From the NCBI GenBank assembly GCA_902766325.1, contig CACXDF010000121.1:1-6031 (forward strand): a stretch of 6,031 nucleotides of DNA, given 5' to 3'. This document shows positions 5,739 to 6,031 of the stretch, one piece after another (the stretch's first letter is position 1; each line of letters begins with the position of its first letter). A program made the position numbers and the translations under genes. The notes below the pieces were generated by a model. The model searched no databases. It was given only the letters and a program-made list of their open reading frames with translations, and was not told the origin of the DNA. The stretch is from an uncultured Eubacteriales bacterium (GTDB taxonomy: Bacteria > Bacillota > Clostridia > Christensenellales > DTU072).

Positions 5739-6031
5739 TCAGATTCTTTTGTGGACGTTGATCCATGTAAGAATTTCTTCATATCCGCTTTCTCCGGCGG
5801 CAACGGACATTGCCAGCTTTTCTACGTCGCCGTTTGTGGCGTCGATCCGTATCCCGTTGACCTCTAAAAAAGTCAGCATAACGTACATTCCGATCCGTTT
5901 ATTACCGTCGACAAACGCGTGATTAGAGATGAGCGAAAACCCGATCTTGGCGGCCTTTTCTTCCTTGCCGGGATACAGATCCTGTCCGTCAAAAGTAGCA
6001 AAAGCACTTTCAAGCGCCGATTCGAGCAAAG
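5739..6031 (-). CDS. Doc/Fic-family toxin (death-on-curing type), 5' end outside window
   Basis: The visible 97 or so C-terminal residues carry HAFVDGNKRIG, the Doc form of the Fic motif (HxFxDGNKR). Doc has lysine where AMP-transferring Fic proteins have the second glycine of GNGR; phage P1 Doc uses this site to phosphorylate and inactivate elongation factor Tu. Before the motif is LLESALESAFATFDGQDLYPG, typical of the family's N-terminal half; after it, VMLTFLEVNGIRID and a closing GYEEILTWI helix. The TTG at the edge (6029-6027) aligns with an internal leucine of the family, so it is not the start. Full-length members are about 120-130 residues, so roughly 30 are missing. The partner antitoxin (often Phd- or AbrB-like, normally encoded just upstream) would lie beyond the right edge. 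The motif is intact, so the toxin is probably functional. Confidence 0.9.
   Translation of the reverse strand, partial: LLESALESAFATFDGQDLYPGKEEKAAKIGFSLISNHAFVDGNKRIGMYVMLTFLEVNGIRIDATNGDVEKLAMSVAAGESGYEEILTWINVHKRI

Noticed and set aside
5613..5867. 84-codon plus-strand open frame
   Set aside because: Its first half is a translation of the hairpin mosaic and repeat copy 3, and its second half lies antisense to the Doc gene. There is no Shine-Dalgarno sequence and no family resemblance.

Overview
The window looks like a chromosomal piece of a gut-type Clostridia (Bacillota). This is inferred from the protein families (InlB/Listeria-Bacteroides repeats joined to a transglutaminase-like domain, DUF3267 membrane metalloprotease, family 27 alpha-galactosidase, Doc toxin), the AGGAG ribosome binding site, and a mosaic of small palindromic repeats of a kind common between genes in Clostridia. 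No marker gene fixes the species.

Bases 1-5171 hold three plus-strand genes in close file. The first is cut by the left edge. It encodes a large, probably exported protein with five InlB-type B-repeats, a cadherin-like beta-sandwich and a C-terminal transglutaminase-like domain with a complete Cys-His-Asp triad. Three bases after its stop, and in the same frame, comes a membrane metalloprotease-like protein with an HExxH motif. After 29 bases and a good ribosome binding site comes a cytoplasmic-looking GH27 alpha-galactosidase whose catalytic barrel is split by an inserted CBM6/CBM35-like domain. A strong intrinsic terminator (5195-5227) closes the cluster. The first two genes are probably co-translated. 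The link between these two and the sugar hydrolase is positional only.

Bases 5228-5738 carry no credible gene. An AT-rich stretch (to about 5335) is followed by a dense mosaic of hairpins. Three copies of one 30-31 nt module can be recognised (5382-5411 plus, 5430-5460 minus, 5689-5719 plus). The outer frame is conserved, but the inner 6-bp stem differs in every copy and still pairs. Two copies sit head to head in longer inverted units of about 70 bp, like a BIME or a small MITE.

Bases 5739-6031 hold the C-terminal part of a minus-strand Doc/Fic-family toxin, truncated by the right edge. Its antitoxin would lie outside the window.

Most worth a second look are the covarying intergenic modules and the carbohydrate-binding-like domain inserted in the barrel of the GH27 enzyme. 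I see no clear new defence or RNA-guided system here.
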